From Tetracentron sinense (lineage: Eukaryota > Streptophyta > Magnoliopsida > Trochodendrales > Trochodendraceae), in the NCBI GenBank assembly GCA_015143295.1, contig CM026568.1, positions 38,420,299 through 38,484,298 on the forward strand: a stretch of DNA of 64,000 nt, in the 5' to 3' direction. Under the pieces are notes generated by a model. That model was not told the DNA's origin, ran no database searches, and was given only the letters and a program-made list of their open reading frames with translations. Below are positions 63,952 through 64,000 of this stretch, piece after piece; position 1 is the first letter of the stretch; each line of letters begins with the position of its first letter. Position numbers and translations under genes: made by a program.

Positions 63952-64000
63952 TTTAGGGTTTAGGGTTTAGGGTTCAGGGTTGAGGGTTGAGGGTTGAGGG
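63945..64000 (+). repeat. Telomeric-type heptamers at the array end
   Basis: GTTAGGG (63945-63951, shared with the satellite) is followed by TTTAGGG three times (63952-63972), TTCAGGG (63973-63979) and TTGAGGG three times (63980-64000), to the window edge. TTTAGGG is the standard plant telomere unit, and the G-rich strand runs 5' to 3' rightward, as at a right chromosome end. Confidence 0.9.

Overview
This is a flowering-plant nuclear segment. The signs are a spliced gene with GT..AG introns, Arabidopsis-type TTTAGGG telomeric heptamers, and a dense layering of plant transposons (Copia, LINE, hAT, Helitron and Harbinger types). The species cannot be named from the sequence. The very long, transposon-filled introns point to a lineage with a large or intron-expanded genome.

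Layout. Positions 1-3118 hold the 5' half of a broken Ty1/copia element on the minus strand: integrase start, protease/pre-integrase and gag, then a primer-binding site and an LTR to about 4360. An LTR-like fragment of a second family (about 4365-4948), several degenerate minisatellites, a hairpin MITE and two Helitron-like elements fill 4365-8310.

The one clearly intact host gene runs on the plus strand from 8530 to 47604. I assembled seven exons (8530-8721, 16169-16574, 16752-16908, 18243-18287, 29473-29638, 45755-46125, 47286-47604). They join in frame, with GT..AG at every junction, into a 551-residue protein: an N-terminal coiled coil, a polar linker and about seven WD40 repeats. The coding sequence is 1,656 bp in a 39-kb span. 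Introns 1, 4 and 5 (7.4, 11.2 and 16.1 kb) are swollen by nested insertions, many dated relative to one another by target-site duplications. Intron 1 has a Tourist-like MITE, a minus-strand LINE and two hAT-type elements. Intron 4 has nested hAT elements, a frameshifted LEA-2 gene fragment, and a LINE split by a hAT element and a solo LTR. Intron 5 has a minus-strand LINE RNase H region, a TIR element split by a solo LTR that is itself split by another LTR, two opposed LINE fragments, and a hAT element with transposase remains.

From 47605 to about 50230 I see little except a weak SINE-like motif pair and a direct repeat. Positions 50380-50939 are LTR-derived. From 50940 to 63951 lies a 13-kb satellite array of about 34 monomers of about 375 bp. 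Its first 220 bp are inverted relative to the rest. At 63945-63951 the array passes directly into telomere-type heptamers (three TTTAGGG, then TTCAGGG and three TTGAGGG) that run to the window end in the orientation of a right chromosome end. The window therefore looks subtelomeric. The satellite-telomere junction, the inverted array edge and the 39-kb WD40 gene are the parts most worth following up.
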